A DNA stretch of 64,000 bases from Bimastos eiseni (taxonomy: Eukaryota; Annelida; Clitellata; Crassiclitellata; Lumbricidae), in NCBI GenBank assembly GCA_959347315.1, contig OY365806.1:37480505-37544504 (forward strand). The letters run 5' to 3'. The notes beneath the pieces are model-generated. The model saw only the letters and a program-made list of their open reading frames with translations, did no database searches and had not been told where the DNA came from. Both the position numbers and the translations under genes were made by a program. Positions within the stretch are counted from its first letter, which is position 1. Each line of letters starts with the position of its first letter. This document shows positions 1 to 11,289 of this stretch, one piece after another.

Positions 1-78
1 AATTCTTGCTGTATTGTTTTTAGATTTTGTCAGTTTTTCCAGTTTATGTATGTAAATTGTGTGACTGTTCTTAATCAG

Positions 79-3000
79 ATATGGTGAGACACATCCAGTT
101 TTCTTCATTGGAAGTCTTGAAGATGTTTTAAAAGAATCGCTTCAATGCAGAGCACGAGATGTGAGTCCTAGTCTTTCTTACAGAATAAATTAAAACTTTT
201 GGGCCAACCTGTTAACAGTCTACCTGAATGTGACTAGTCATTCTGTGGGTGAACTCTTTGACATTGAGACAATGCATGCTTGATTGACAGTATTCTGCCA
301 TTGAGGACCATTAAAATCTGGCAGAGGTTGTAACTTCTTAGTTTGACTGAACCTGTCATGACATTCATCGAGATGTTGGATGACTTACGCAACGGTACAG
401 GCACTGGCGATTATGCATTGCTGGATGCACCACTGAGTCCGAAATATGCCGGATTTGATGTGAGAGAAGGAGATGCTCGTTTGAGAGATATGTTTCTAAC
501 AAGATAGTCCATATTGATTGTGGTCTTCACTATGCAACATACTTGAACGTTCCACATCAATAGGCAGTCCGATTCAGACTTCATTTACAGCTACTGATTG
601 TTTTCAGTTTTTGTGTCAAAGTATTGTCTCAGTTCACCCCTGAATGTGCCCCTTCACCAACATTACCTCTGTGACAGATTTTGTTACAGGCCATTTTGCC
701 AGAAAGTTTTGCTCATGCTGTCTTTGCCTTTAGAGTCATGTTAAATAGGTCAAATTCACTGCCTCCATTCTTTTTTACGAGTTTTGTGGAAGGATCTTTG
801 CTGGCGTCTGAATTTGAAGTGGCTTTGGTATTGAACTGCGCTGTATAAAATGTATTTTCTACGTTACTTGTGTTTGTTTGTTTGTTTACAGAGGAAGCTG
901 CTGGCGATATACCTGCATCACGACAATAGTATTCTTTCCAATGTGTTCTGCTCACAGATTCTCTGTACAGAAACCGTTGTGTCATTTCTGAGTGCCAACT
1001 TCATCGTCTGGGCCTGGGATCTTACACACAATTCAAACAAAAACATGTATGTGCAATGAATAACCTGCTCTCACTTGAAGACATAAGTTGTCAGTTCTTA
1101 TAAAGACGGCGAAATTAGCAATTAGTATGGTCAGATGATTTGCCTGTTGTTGTATATTCATTTGCTGAAAGTTCTGTTGGCACAATGAAACAAGTTACAA
1201 AGCACACAAAAGAGAACAAAGAAAGTGAATAATACAACGAATAAAGGAGCAAAACAAGGCAATACTAGTCAACCAAGGTTACGATGAGGAACAAGGGATT
1301 ACTAGTCAACCAAGGTTTCGGTGAGAAACAAGGCAATACTAGTCACCAAAGGTTCCGGTGAGGAACAAGGGATTACTATTCAACAAAAGTTCCGGTGAGG
1401 AACAAGGGATTACTAGTCAACCAAGGTTCCGGTGAGGAACAAGGGATTACTAGTCAACGAAGGTTCCGGTGAGGAACAAGGCAATACTAGTCACCAAAGG
1501 TTCCGGTGAGGAACAAGGGATTACTAATCAACAAAAGTTCCGGTGAGGAACAAGGGATTACTAGTCAACGAAAGTTCCGGTGAGGAACAAGGCAATACTA
1601 GTCACCAAAGGTTCCGGTGAGGAACAAGGCAATACTAGTCAACAAAGATTCCGGTGAGGAATAATGGATTACTAGTCAACGAAGATTCCAGTGAGGAACA
1701 AGGGATTACTAGTTAACATAGGTTCCGGTGAGGAATCCGGGATCATTCGCTGGTAAGAGGCTCATGAAATAGCAGTGCAATCGTATGCACTTTTGTTATC
1801 AGTTGAGAGAAATAGCACTTTGATACTTTAACTAATCCAATCTGAAGATTTCCACAGCAGTGTGTATCAGCTCTAAGAAAGTGAAAAAGTAGTAATGTGG
1901 GTACAGAGAAACTAATTTGTTCTTTACACTTATTCATGAATACCTATTACATCATGTAAGGTATCAAAGATTGCTCTGTGATGAAATTGTGGTCTTCCCG
2001 ATAGACCCAATGTTAATTGCTATTAACGATAATTTTGCACACATTAATGGCAGTTGTTAGAGTTGCAATATTGTTGATTAAACTTGCATTGTCTGCATGT
2101 TTCAGTTTGCTAAGACATTGTACTTCACATTTCGGAAGCGTAGCAGCCAACACAGTGAAACAATTCTGTCCTGACAAGCTTCCACTACTCCTAGTCATAT
2201 CAAGAAATCGTAGCACAAATGAGGTCATGGAGGTCATCGACGGTTTGTATTATCATACAACCTGATTTAATCTGACAACGTGTTTGCCTCTGGTAAACGA
2301 ATAGGAATTTGGAAAGTACTTTTAACAGGTATTTTGAGTACAGGTATAAATACTTCACTGCGAAAGTATTTAAAATACAAGTTGGAATGCGCTTTCATAC
2401 AAGTATTTTAAATGCACGTAAAAATACTTGTGTTGGAAAAGTATTTTAAATACTAAGTACAAAATGCTTTGAGCCAAAGTCTATCGCAATAATCAAGTTA
2501 TATAAAATTAGCATAGACTTTTGAACACCATAATAACATTTATTCGTTTCAGCAATCTTCATATGACACATAGGCATTTACCTTAATTATCAGTAGTTGC
2601 TCAAATTAATTGTCATTTAAGCAATTACATCCTGGTAATTATGTCTTGGGAATGAAATTGGAGATCATGCTTCCCTGTTATTGCACTAGGCTTATGAGTC
2701 ATTCCATTAACTGACTTCTCTCCTTTAGAGTCATGTGTTTCAATTTGCTTATCCACAGAAGCCTGGCTTCAAGTTGTCTCTTACTCGAGCTTAGGTGTGT
2801 TAATTATTGTAATGCCTGGTTGTAGGAAGTTGTACACTAAATGACATCATGGCACGTCTCATTCATACCCTTGAAATGTTCAAACAGCAGCTTGTCAATA
2901 ACATCCAGGAAGAGGTTAGTGAAGCAGAACTTTGTGTTAATTAACATATTTTCCCTTTATGCATATTAATTGAGATGCTTCCATTGATAGGATAGGGCCA

Positions 3001-6000
3001 TCCACATAATACGTACGGAGCGAGGGCAGGGGTTTCGAATTGCGGCGATTTTGTGTACGGGTGCGTATGGTGGGGAAGAGAAAATATGTATATACTCAAA
3101 TATTATTGTTTAATTATGACAATACGGAATATTAAAGTCAGAACTGTTAACCCAATCACAGACTATATTCCTGCTTAATCAATTTCATATAGCATTAGAC
3201 TTCTTAAAATGCAAGTTTTATTAGTGTTTTATTTCTTCATAACAGTTAACAAATATAAGCTTGTAAATATGATGTTTAACAGAAATAAATAGCCTGTGGC
3301 AAAATCAATGTGTTTAGATGTCTTTGGCTAGTTAACCTTTGCAATGGCGGGGGGGCAGAGCTCAGATGTACGTATGCATGGGGTAGGGCATCCACGAAAT
3401 GTACATGGTGCAATGTATGTGGGTCCATATTCGTTTTCTTATTCTCAGCATAGAAGGAGTGTATGGCCAATCTGCCTGTTTTGACTTGACCTTCGTCCAA
3501 CAGTGTGTGGTCAGTTTACACAGTTTATAACTGAAGTCACTTATGGGGTTCCACTTTCAGAGAAATCTTGAACTATATCTCTGCCCTTGCGGTGAGTTGA
3601 TCACTGCACTTCTGTATATTAGTTTTATGATTTTTGATCGGCTAACAGATCAGTCTACAAACTTTTGTATGCTCATATATGATTTTGTGTAATTAAATTT
3701 ATTATTGATATTTTTAATGAATGAATGATAACTGTTTGTCACATCTGACTTTGGTTTATGCATTAATTGTTAGATTGCGTGTTTGATTGAATAGTTGTTG
3801 TTGTTGGTGTAGGATGAACGACAGGAGAGAGAGAGGATGCTAGCTGAGCAAGATGCTGCTTACCAAGAGTCACTGGCTCTTGACCGAGCTAAGGTATGAC
3901 TTTCAACAACAAACAGTTCATTGTCTCATGAACGTAGATAATAACTAGACGACTTCTTCCGTAATGAATGTCCAGCATGTTCATCCAAGTCATAATCTCA
4001 TAATCGTCATGTTATGTTTGAAATGATGGACTATCATCATTCCTGTGATTATAATTATCAGTTATTGATGTTTTATTTTTATTTTTATGCTCCAAAGAAG
4101 ATTTGAACACAAGTTCTTATTATTGTTAGTATTATTAATATGATTTACCATTTATGAAATGTGGTAGTCAATGAGTTACAGTCATTAGTATTTAGCAATT
4201 CATCACAAGTTGAAATTTAGCTTAAATTTCGTCAGTCTGTTCTTCGTTCTAATAAACTATGTAACATACAAACTGATCATTTGTTGATTGTTGAAGTTTT
4301 GTTTGTTTGGCTAAGATGGACTTCACCCAGTTTACCAGAATATATATTGAGTTGTTTCAATATTTTACAGGTTGAATCGAAACGACGAGAGGAGGATGAG
4401 CGACGAGTGATCGAAGAAATGAAAAAAATGAAGAAGGAGGAAGAGGAGCAACAGAAGCAAAAGGAAGAGGAGAAAAGAGAAGTTAGTACCTTGTTGTAAA
4501 TGTAGTCCTATCTAGCACGGTAAATGTAAAAGGGTAATTGGGCCCATGGTTAGTTTTCTTTCTCTTTCATCTTCATTTGAATGCAGATAAACTTTTTTTA
4601 TTATGAAGTATGACATAATTTGAGGTGTTGATGGGTGAGCAGCACCTTAAGCTGGTATGACAAGGTGACATTGAGATGTCTAAGTAGATCGATGCGTTCT
4701 TCGTTACCTCAGTCCTGATAATAGGATTTAGATGCAATCACAACAAATCACTTCCAAATTGGGCATCTTTTTAATCTCCCTTTATGGAGAGGGTTGATCA
4801 TGATGGTCGCTAGATTTCAGAGAAATGACAGCACAAGGTAACAAGGTTCATGTGTTTGTATCATCGGAGGTCAAGCAGCGAGAAGCAGGCCTTCCTACAC
4901 GGAGTGTGCTGTTTCCACTTTCATGACAAATAGTTTATTACATGATGACATATGGTATAATATTTGGGATGCAGCTATGTGTACTTTATTTCTTTGACAT
5001 GCTTTATTGAGTTTCTTGATAGATAAATACATACAGCACTGACAAGCATGAGAGCACTTACATGTATATAAGGGCTTAGGAAGACACTAATTTTTATAAA
5101 TTTCTGGGCTATTAATAATGCATCTCAAATGAATTATGATCTTTAATAGCCACTTTCTTCTGCCTTTGCAACAGGCGTTTCGACAGTGCTTGGCCAATCA
5201 GCTTCCAGATGAGCCACCAGCTGACGCCACCCAACCAACAACCACCTTCAGAATTCGATGTCCGGAGGGCGTGACTCTAACCCGACGCTTCTACACCACT
5301 AACATGCTATCTGTTCTAATGAACTACATTACATCCAAAGGATTTCACGTCGAAGAGTACAAAGTCTTACAAACCTTTCCTAGAAGAGACGTAAGTCTAT
5401 TCAAACCTTTCCTAGAAGAGACACAAATCTTACAAACCTTTCCTAGAAGAGACATAAGTCTATTCAAACCTATTCTTGAAGAGACACAAATCTGACAGAC
5501 CTTGCCTAGAAGAGACCTTAGTCTATTCAAACCTATCTTAGATGAAACATCAGTTTTACATGCTTATCCTGGAAGAAACACAAGTCTTATAAACTTATCT
5601 TAGATGAGATGTAAGTTTTGCAAAACTATCCTAGATTAAGCGTGAGTTTTGCAAACCATCCGGGCATTTGGAAGTCTTCAAACCTATCTTAGATGAAACA
5701 TTAGTCTTACAAGCTTATCCTGGAAGAGACGCAAGTGTTACAAACCTATCCAAGAAGAGATGTAAGCTTACACAAGTGTTTCCCAGAAGAGACACAAATC
5801 TTAGGAACCTACTCTGGATGAGATGTAAGTTTTGCAAACCTAGCCTAGATGAAACGTGAGTTTTGCAAATCTATCCTAGAAGAGATACAAGTCTTACAAA
5901 CCCATTCTAGAAGATATGTTCGTCTTATATCCTAGATGAGATGTAAGTTTTGCAAACCTCACCTAGAAGAGATGTAAGTCTTACAAACCTTTCCTAGGTC

Positions 6001-6160
6001 TATTCTGATGGTACTTGGCATTTGTGGAGTCGTGTGTGACATCATCCTGATGTCTTGTTGTGGTTATTTTCTATTGCAGTTGACCATGCTGGATCAGTCA
6101 ATGACTTTTACACAACTGAATATCGGTCGGCAAGAGACAGTTACCCTCGAACACATTTGA
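79..6160 (+). CDS. FAF1: FAF1 (FAS-associated factor 1), 3' half: UAS, coiled coil and UBX domain
   Basis: Coding exons 79-160, 892-1046, 2106-2242, 2826-2914, 3813-3893, 4371-4481, 5175-5390 and 6080-6160 all have AG/GT borders and compatible phases, giving about 316 residues ending in TGA at 6158-6160. The 5' exons (UBA, UBL domains) lie left of the window. Exons 1-4 encode the thioredoxin-like UAS domain (YGETHPVFFIGSLED; LLAIYLHHDNSILSNVFCSQ; HFGSVAA), exons 5-6 a charged coiled coil (QDAAYQESLALDRAK, then a K/E-rich stretch), and exons 7-8 the UBX domain with the FPRR loop that contacts p97/VCP. The segments align without gaps to my memory of vertebrate FAF1. FAF1 is a ubiquitin-binding p97 adaptor in protein degradation and death signalling. 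The translated pieces are intact. Introns carry two minisatellites and a dispersed repeat. Which paralogue (FAF1 or FAF2) is inferred; the LHHD and FCSQ motifs favour FAF1. Confidence 0.93.
358..507 (+). other. Short unrecognised ORF in first visible FAF1 intron
   Basis: A 49-codon frame from ATG 358 to TAG 505-507 reads FIEMLDDLRNGTGTGDYALL and continues with DAPLSPKYAGFDVREGDARL. Its composition is protein-like and unlike the surrounding AT-rich intron. No splice sites link it to FAF1, and the adjacent FAF1 exons join without it. It may be a fragment of a mobile-element ORF or processed pseudogene; I do not recognise the family. Confidence 0.2.
1259..1739. repeat. 37-bp minisatellite, 13 copies, FAF1 intron
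   Basis: Thirteen head-to-tail copies of a 37-bp unit built around CTAGTCAACAAAGGTTCCGG and TGAGGAACAAGG. Two monomer classes differ at the junction (GGATTACTAGTCAAC versus GCAATACTAGTCACC), and the middle copies recur in blocks of three, suggesting local trimer duplication. The array sits wholly in the intron between exons 892-1046 and 2106-2242. Confidence 0.9.
2308..2470. repeat. Inverted AGTATTTTAAATAC motifs, probable old DNA-element remnant
   Basis: Several direct and inverted copies of AAGTATTTTAAATAC-like motifs lie within about 160 bp of a FAF1 intron. Such arrays are typical of degraded non-autonomous DNA elements. No clean ends or target duplication were seen. Confidence 0.3.
2994..3420 (+). 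repeat. Dispersed element, copy 1 (GGGCCATCCAC head)
   Basis: It begins GGGCCATCCACATAATACGT. The next 250 bp match 63712-63950 closely, sharing TGTACGGGTG, GTTTAATTATGA, TACGGAATATTAAA and CCCAATCACAGACTATA. A second head-like sequence, GGGCATCCACGAAATGTACA, starts near 3386, and copy 2 has a matching head at about 63960. The unit therefore seems to repeat head-like ends about 390 and 250 bp apart. The class is unknown. It lies in the FAF1 intron between exons 2826-2914 and 3813-3893. Confidence 0.75.
5372..5999 (+). repeat. About 31-bp minisatellite derived from a FAF1 exon end plus its 5' splice site
   Basis: The first unit is the last 19 bases of FAF1 exon 5175-5390 (ACCTTTCCTAGAAGAGAC, coding the UBX FPRR loop) followed by the authentic donor GTAAGT at 5391. 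About 20 degenerate copies follow through the intron. Several keep a consensus donor at the same place: GTAAGT at 5611, 5825, 5943 and 5974, GTGAGT at 5642 and 5856, GTAAGC at 5762. The exon frame stays open to a stop near 5493, so use of any later donor would bring in a premature stop. Confidence 0.9.
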
Positions 6161-6369
6161 TTCCACTGGAAGCCAAGGGCGTTCCATGGATAAGTTGGGA
6201 ATGTCTGCGTTGAGCTTAGGTGGCTTCACTGTGTCTCGCTCTCTCTCTCACTCTCTTATGCTGTAAATTAATTGAATACAAGATTAATTAATATTGGTTG
6301 GTTAATATTAATTAATTGAATTCCTCTTTTTCTCACAGTACTCTGCTGTTTGTTAGTTTTTTGGTCGTT

Positions 6370-6410
6370 ATTAAAGGCTGGAATTTGAACTGTTTGTTCT
6401 GTTGTTTTGA
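6370..6410 (+). promoter_or_regulatory. Candidate FAF1 polyadenylation signal
   Basis: ATTAAA at 6370-6375 lies 210 bases after the FAF1 stop and is followed about 20 bases later by a GT-rich run (TGTTTGTTCTGTTGTTTTG), the usual layout of a cleavage/polyadenylation site. A canonical AATAAA at 6578-6583 is an alternative distal signal. Confidence 0.5.
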
Positions 6411-8982
6411 CATTTAGCCTGATCTTGTTACTTATATAGCTCCTTTATATTTATTTGCAATGTCTGCATTGCATTTTTATTGAACACGTTAAAGTGGTTC
6501 ATCATAACTTACTCCTGGATATACATTAAACATACAAATTTCATGCATAAGTTATTACCACAGACAAAAATTATTACAATAAATTGGATCAATTTTAAGC
6601 TTTATTTGAATATATGTCTGACATGCATTGAATTTGCAGATCTATAATACATTGACACTTGCTATGCTGATTTCTACTGGTTGTTGGCACTTTCAATTGC
6701 TGCCATTTACATGCATGTTACATTAAATTTAAATATCTTTGCTCTACAGTAATTTATGTTGATCAGTGTTGATTTATAAAATTTATATCGCTACGCTATC
6801 GATGTGATGTCTTAGGAGGTCCATAATTGAGGGGGTCTGCAAAAGAAACGGCCGACTTTGGAAGTCTACTCCTCCTTGTCCACATTTGATGACACTCAGA
6901 AGTGAACGGCATCCACTTTGCAGATACTCATTCTTCAAGCGGAGTACTAAGGCTGCTGGGCTGATACTGCCCGTGACCCCATGGGGGTTGGGACGGGGTA
7001 ATTTGAGACTGCCACATCCAGCGACTATCGATTGTCATATACATTAAATATAGATGCAGATGCCTGTATTAGGTGTAAGTAACGTGTCCAAATTGTTGGC
7101 TTTTTTATTGCGCCTCCCTCTCACTCTGCAGACTTCTTTGTGGATGACCACATTGCTGCAATATGGACAACACTGCTGACATGATAGTATGGCACTGTTG
7201 GAATATCACATCACCAAAGGCATAAATGAGCCCATTACTCCTTTCACAATAAGCTCTGTTTGATTTTTGTGTTGGCCAATTTTTTCCAGATTTGCTTGTT
7301 TTGATACATACTTGAGCAGAATTTTCTAATTTAACACTTCAAGTTGAGTCGCATTGGATTCCCAGTCACTGTTTGTATGCTTGTCTTTAAAGTGTTAATG
7401 AGCTATACCGAGCAATTAGAAATGTTTGTCATTGTGTGAGCACATGTTAAGACGTTCAACATGTTACAGAGAACAGTGAAATGTAAAAGTGGTTACATGG
7501 CATCAAAATGTAGTTTTGTATGTGTAGGTGCTGTGTTTGTTTTTCGTCGACAGTGCTATCAAACTGATATTATGCTTCAGTTTTCGATTCCTGCAGTTAT
7601 ATTGATTCAGTGATGCACCCTTGCATTTATCAGCAAAAGGTAAATTCCAGAAACAGGTGAAGAATCGACTTAAATTCTTGAAAGACAGAGGGACCCTGCA
7701 GAATGTAAAATTTTCCATTTACCCAGAAAAGGAAATACGAGATTCAATGTCACACATTTTCCAGAAGGCCAATGATATGAACCCAAATTTGGTAGCAATT
7801 ATTGTTAGCTGAACAGAAAGCCAATGCAGCTATTTAAGTACATCAGAGTTCTGAATCTTCTGGAAATTCTCCAAACTGGACTAAATGCTACAAGTAAAGG
7901 CTAGTTACAAGAATCCAAACAATTGGAAAGCAATGAATTTGCCTCGGACATCTTGCCAGATAAAATTGTACGGTCTTATCAAACGACACCTAATTTTGGG
8001 TAAGTCACGAATAATTGTTGATGGCCAATGCAGGCATGACGATTTACAACTACGTGTACCACTGACAATGACGGTAATGATTCGTGTGAACTGGTTGTGG
8101 CCAAGGTGGCAGCACGTGTCTCTAGCGTGTAAGTTGTTCACATACGAATTTTCATTTGACAATTTAGTTTGTTTGGACTTCTAATGTTAACTACCCATGG
8201 TATGCATTCTTCCAATTATTTCTCATTGGCTGATCTCCCATACTGTATTGAATGGTCTTTTGATGTTTGTTGTTGACGTCTGACCGCCATGGACTTCTCT
8301 GCAGCCAGGGCTTTGGGTTACTATCCATGAGGGTTTTGGATTGATGCTGAGCTTTTATATATTTTATATGTAGAAGTTCCTGAGGATTCATAATTCTCTG
8401 ATGTTCAAAGAATATAATCCTCTACATAACAGGTTGCAAAGAAATGCACAAAGCTAACATTTTGTAGCATTTTCTACCATCTCTGAGGTACTGTATGTGG
8501 TGTTGGAGTTTGTGTGTTGCAAACCTCATAGCCTGTCAATACTCCTGTTTATGACCGTCCATTGCCCAGAAACTCCAAACACGATGTCAGCACTGGATGG
8601 AGGCGATCTGTTAGTTCGACTTTGCCTGTATAGGAGACAGAGTAGATTCTCCTATATGGTAGAAGTGATAACTCCTAGTTATTTGTTTGCTCTTTGCATA
8701 TATTAATTGACTTTTCGGTCGTATTGGCTGGAGTTTGTGTCACTCAAGTTTATGCAGTTTTGTGAGGTCTACATTCATCACTATTGTAATTGTTTGGATA
8801 CCTATACATGTATGTATGTATAGGCAATCGTAACCTATGTCTCCTGACTTTTGGAGCACTACTGGAAGGCCAAGAACTACACACCAGATTATTCACAAGC
8901 ATATACTTATATACACACACATACAATGGATGTAGCGGATTAAACACATCGCTGCCTAAGAGTAGTAAACTGCAAACTTATT
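6411..8982. other. Intergenic stretch with unrecognised short ORFs
   Basis: No conserved exon was recognised. Open stretches on the + strand at about 7600-7812 (ends NDMNPNLVAIIVS) and 7885-8184 (contains NNWKAMNLPRTSC) look mildly protein-like but lie in separate segments without clear splice signals. They may be pieces of a dead mobile element. The rest is AT-rich and featureless. Confidence 0.4.
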
Positions 8983-9952
8983 AGGGGAGACTGGGCTGGT
9001 TGTAATAATTTACACATTTAGATGTTTTATGACTGAACTTTTTCTCCGATAACAGTTAACAGTATATCATTGCAATCCTTCAAAAATGCACTATAACTAT
9101 GGAACGTTTCAGATGTGTAACTCTATTACTTATGAAAACATTGCAATTAAAATTTTTTTTAGTGTTACAACTGGCCCAGCTTGGGGTTGGTTGTAACAAG
9201 ACATGAGGCAAATTGTAACACCGCTTTGAACATTGGGGCAGGTTGCAACACAGTGAACTCCAAATGACTAATTAATATGCAATGTTAACTTTTTGGGCCT
9301 TTATATCGGCAAAATCTTCAATTATAATAAATGGGCTCAACAACTATGAATTAACAAAACCACACAGATATTTGGCGTCCTAAATTAAATGACAGCGAAC
9401 AATGATGGTGTTTTGGCTTTAATACTGTACATGATGTTGTCTGAAGCTGTTTATTTATCAGTAAACAAAACTGACAGAGCTTGATGATGATCATCAGAAG
9501 AAGAATCAATTTAAAACAGCAATTAAATAACATTTATGACAAGATACAAGTCATACAAACGTATTTAAACCATTGAGAATGGCGCTGGGGAAAATGTTAC
9601 AACTAAGATGTACCTAAGATGATTAAATAAAATTCTAACACACTATTATAGCTAACGAGATTTTGTGTTTGGTCACGTAATCTTAAAAAGAGAAGCTTCG
9701 AAATGACCAATTCTAAGTAAGAATATTGTGAGCCTTAAGCGTACCATGAGAAAAATATTACGTGATAAAAAGTTACTTTTGGTGTCGAAAATCACATTTA
9801 TGAAAACAAATTTCTGAAGTTGAAGCTTAAGCGAGGATAAAAGGAATATAGATTGGAAACGATAGGACGCGCGTTTTGATCTATATACGCTGGTTCCCCG
9901 ATTTACCGTTTCCGAGATTTATGCGTCGTTACAACCTGCCTCAGTCTCCCCT
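8983..9952. mobile_element. 970-bp non-autonomous DNA transposon with 24-bp terminal inverted repeats
   Basis: The left end starts AGGGGAGACTGGGCTGG followed by TTGTAA. The right end is its inverse, TTACAACC then TCAGTCTCCCCT, with about two mismatches or gaps over 24 bp. Inside, both ends carry extra copies of TTGTAACA or GTTACAAC motifs (9160-9250 and 9595-9605). There is no transposase-like ORF, so it is a MITE-like or deleted element. No convincing target duplication was found, so the superfamily is left open. Confidence 0.8.
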
Positions 9953-10271
9953 ACATGCAAGTCATGCAATTAAAAAGTTTTATGGCATTATAACTTTCAG
10001 ATGTTGTAGAATACGTGCCAACATGAATTCAGATCTTTATGAGTAAAGTACCGTCTTATTTGCCTACATTGAAGATTGTCTCAATATCAGAGGACAGCCG
10101 CTGCACAGATGAATTGCACGATCTATTATCATCTATTTGTCTTGTATACAGCATTCATTATCTCTTTATCTGTGCTCATAGTATACAGGAGTAAATTATT
10201 CTTGATTTGGAAGTAGGAAGGAAATGATGTTTGTTAGACTGACAATATATTAAGCAACAACAGTACTGGTA

Positions 10272-10312
<41 letters not shown>

Positions 10313-10450
10313 CCGTATTTCTGTATGTATATATGTATGCATATTGTATTCAGTGTATGCATGAAATATATACAGATACATTTTATATAATGATCATAAT
10401 GTGTATGTAATTTTTTTATATATGTTATTTGTTTTATTTGTGTATATAAA

Positions 10451-10563
10451 ATGATGTACAGATGCTCGATGACCTATATATATATATATATATATAAGTA
10501 TATATATATATATATATAAGTATATATATATATATATATGTTATCGAGCATCTGTACATCATA
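10451..10563. repeat. Inverted repeat spanning an (AT)n tract
   Basis: The left arm ATGATGTACAGATGCTCGAT and the right arm ATCGAGCATCTGTACATCAT are exact inverses, separated by about 70 bp of TATATA tract. A third, partial copy (TCATCGAGCATCGGTA) lies at 10858-10873, again between an (AT)n and a (GT)n tract. The fixed sequence next to each dinucleotide tract suggests a mobile hairpin that carries or seeds microsatellites. Confidence 0.8.
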
Positions 10564-10869
10564 TGTAGGCCTACATTATCAAATCAAAATCACATGCAGT
10601 AGGCTATAGCAATCTGCGTATACTGCCGCCTCATAAACTTGTGTAGGCATATTTATCCAAAGGTCACAGGATACAGGCAGTCCACACCTTGGAAACCAAT
10701 ATACACGAACGAACGTACATACCGACCTAACAGGGCATACATTAACATACTCATCTCGGACTTTGTCAAGTTATTCAATACATAGCAAAATATTTATATA
10801 TATTATATATATAAAAATAATACAAATATATAAATTTATGTTATATATATATATATGTCATCGAGCATC

Positions 10870-10926
10870 GGTATGTGTGTGCGTGGTGTGTGTGTGTGCG
10901 TGGTGTGTGTGTGTGTACGTGTGCGT

Positions 10927-10990
<64 letters not shown>
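10870..10990. repeat. (GT)n microsatellite
   Basis: About 120 bp of GT repeats with a few interruptions at the left (GCGTGGT, ACGTGC), then uninterrupted from about 10930. The long TH/CV-repeat frames across it are artefacts of the dinucleotide. Confidence 0.97.
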
Positions 10991-10993
<3 letters not shown>

Positions 10994-11257
10994 TCAGCAA
11001 CGCATCATAATTACATGAACGCATGGGCCAATACATTGGTGAAAATAGCTCAGCTGACAGAATGGTGCCCGTTTCCATACACGCCCTCAGTGAAAACGAT
11101 ATTTCGCCCTTAAAATAATTATAACGTATAACCATAACCAAGTATTTCTATTGCTCCCAAATAACACACACAGGGTAAAAAAATTGGTTAGTGTTAGGCC
11201 CTACTGCCCTCTGTCCTGCTGACAGTTTGGTTTGTTGCTAAACTGAAGTGACATATA

Positions 11258-11289
<32 letters not shown>

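Noticed and set aside
713..985. 90-codon - strand frame
   Set aside because: Antisense shadow of the FAF1 exon 892-1046 and its intron.
1259..1739. CRISPR-like regular repeats
   Set aside because: Contiguous 37-bp tandem copies without unique spacers, inside an intron of an animal gene; the same applies to the arrays at 5372, 53228, 58510 and 62535.
10763..11141. Cys/Val-repeat and Thr/His-repeat frames on opposite strands
   Set aside because: (GT)n microsatellite read in two strands.
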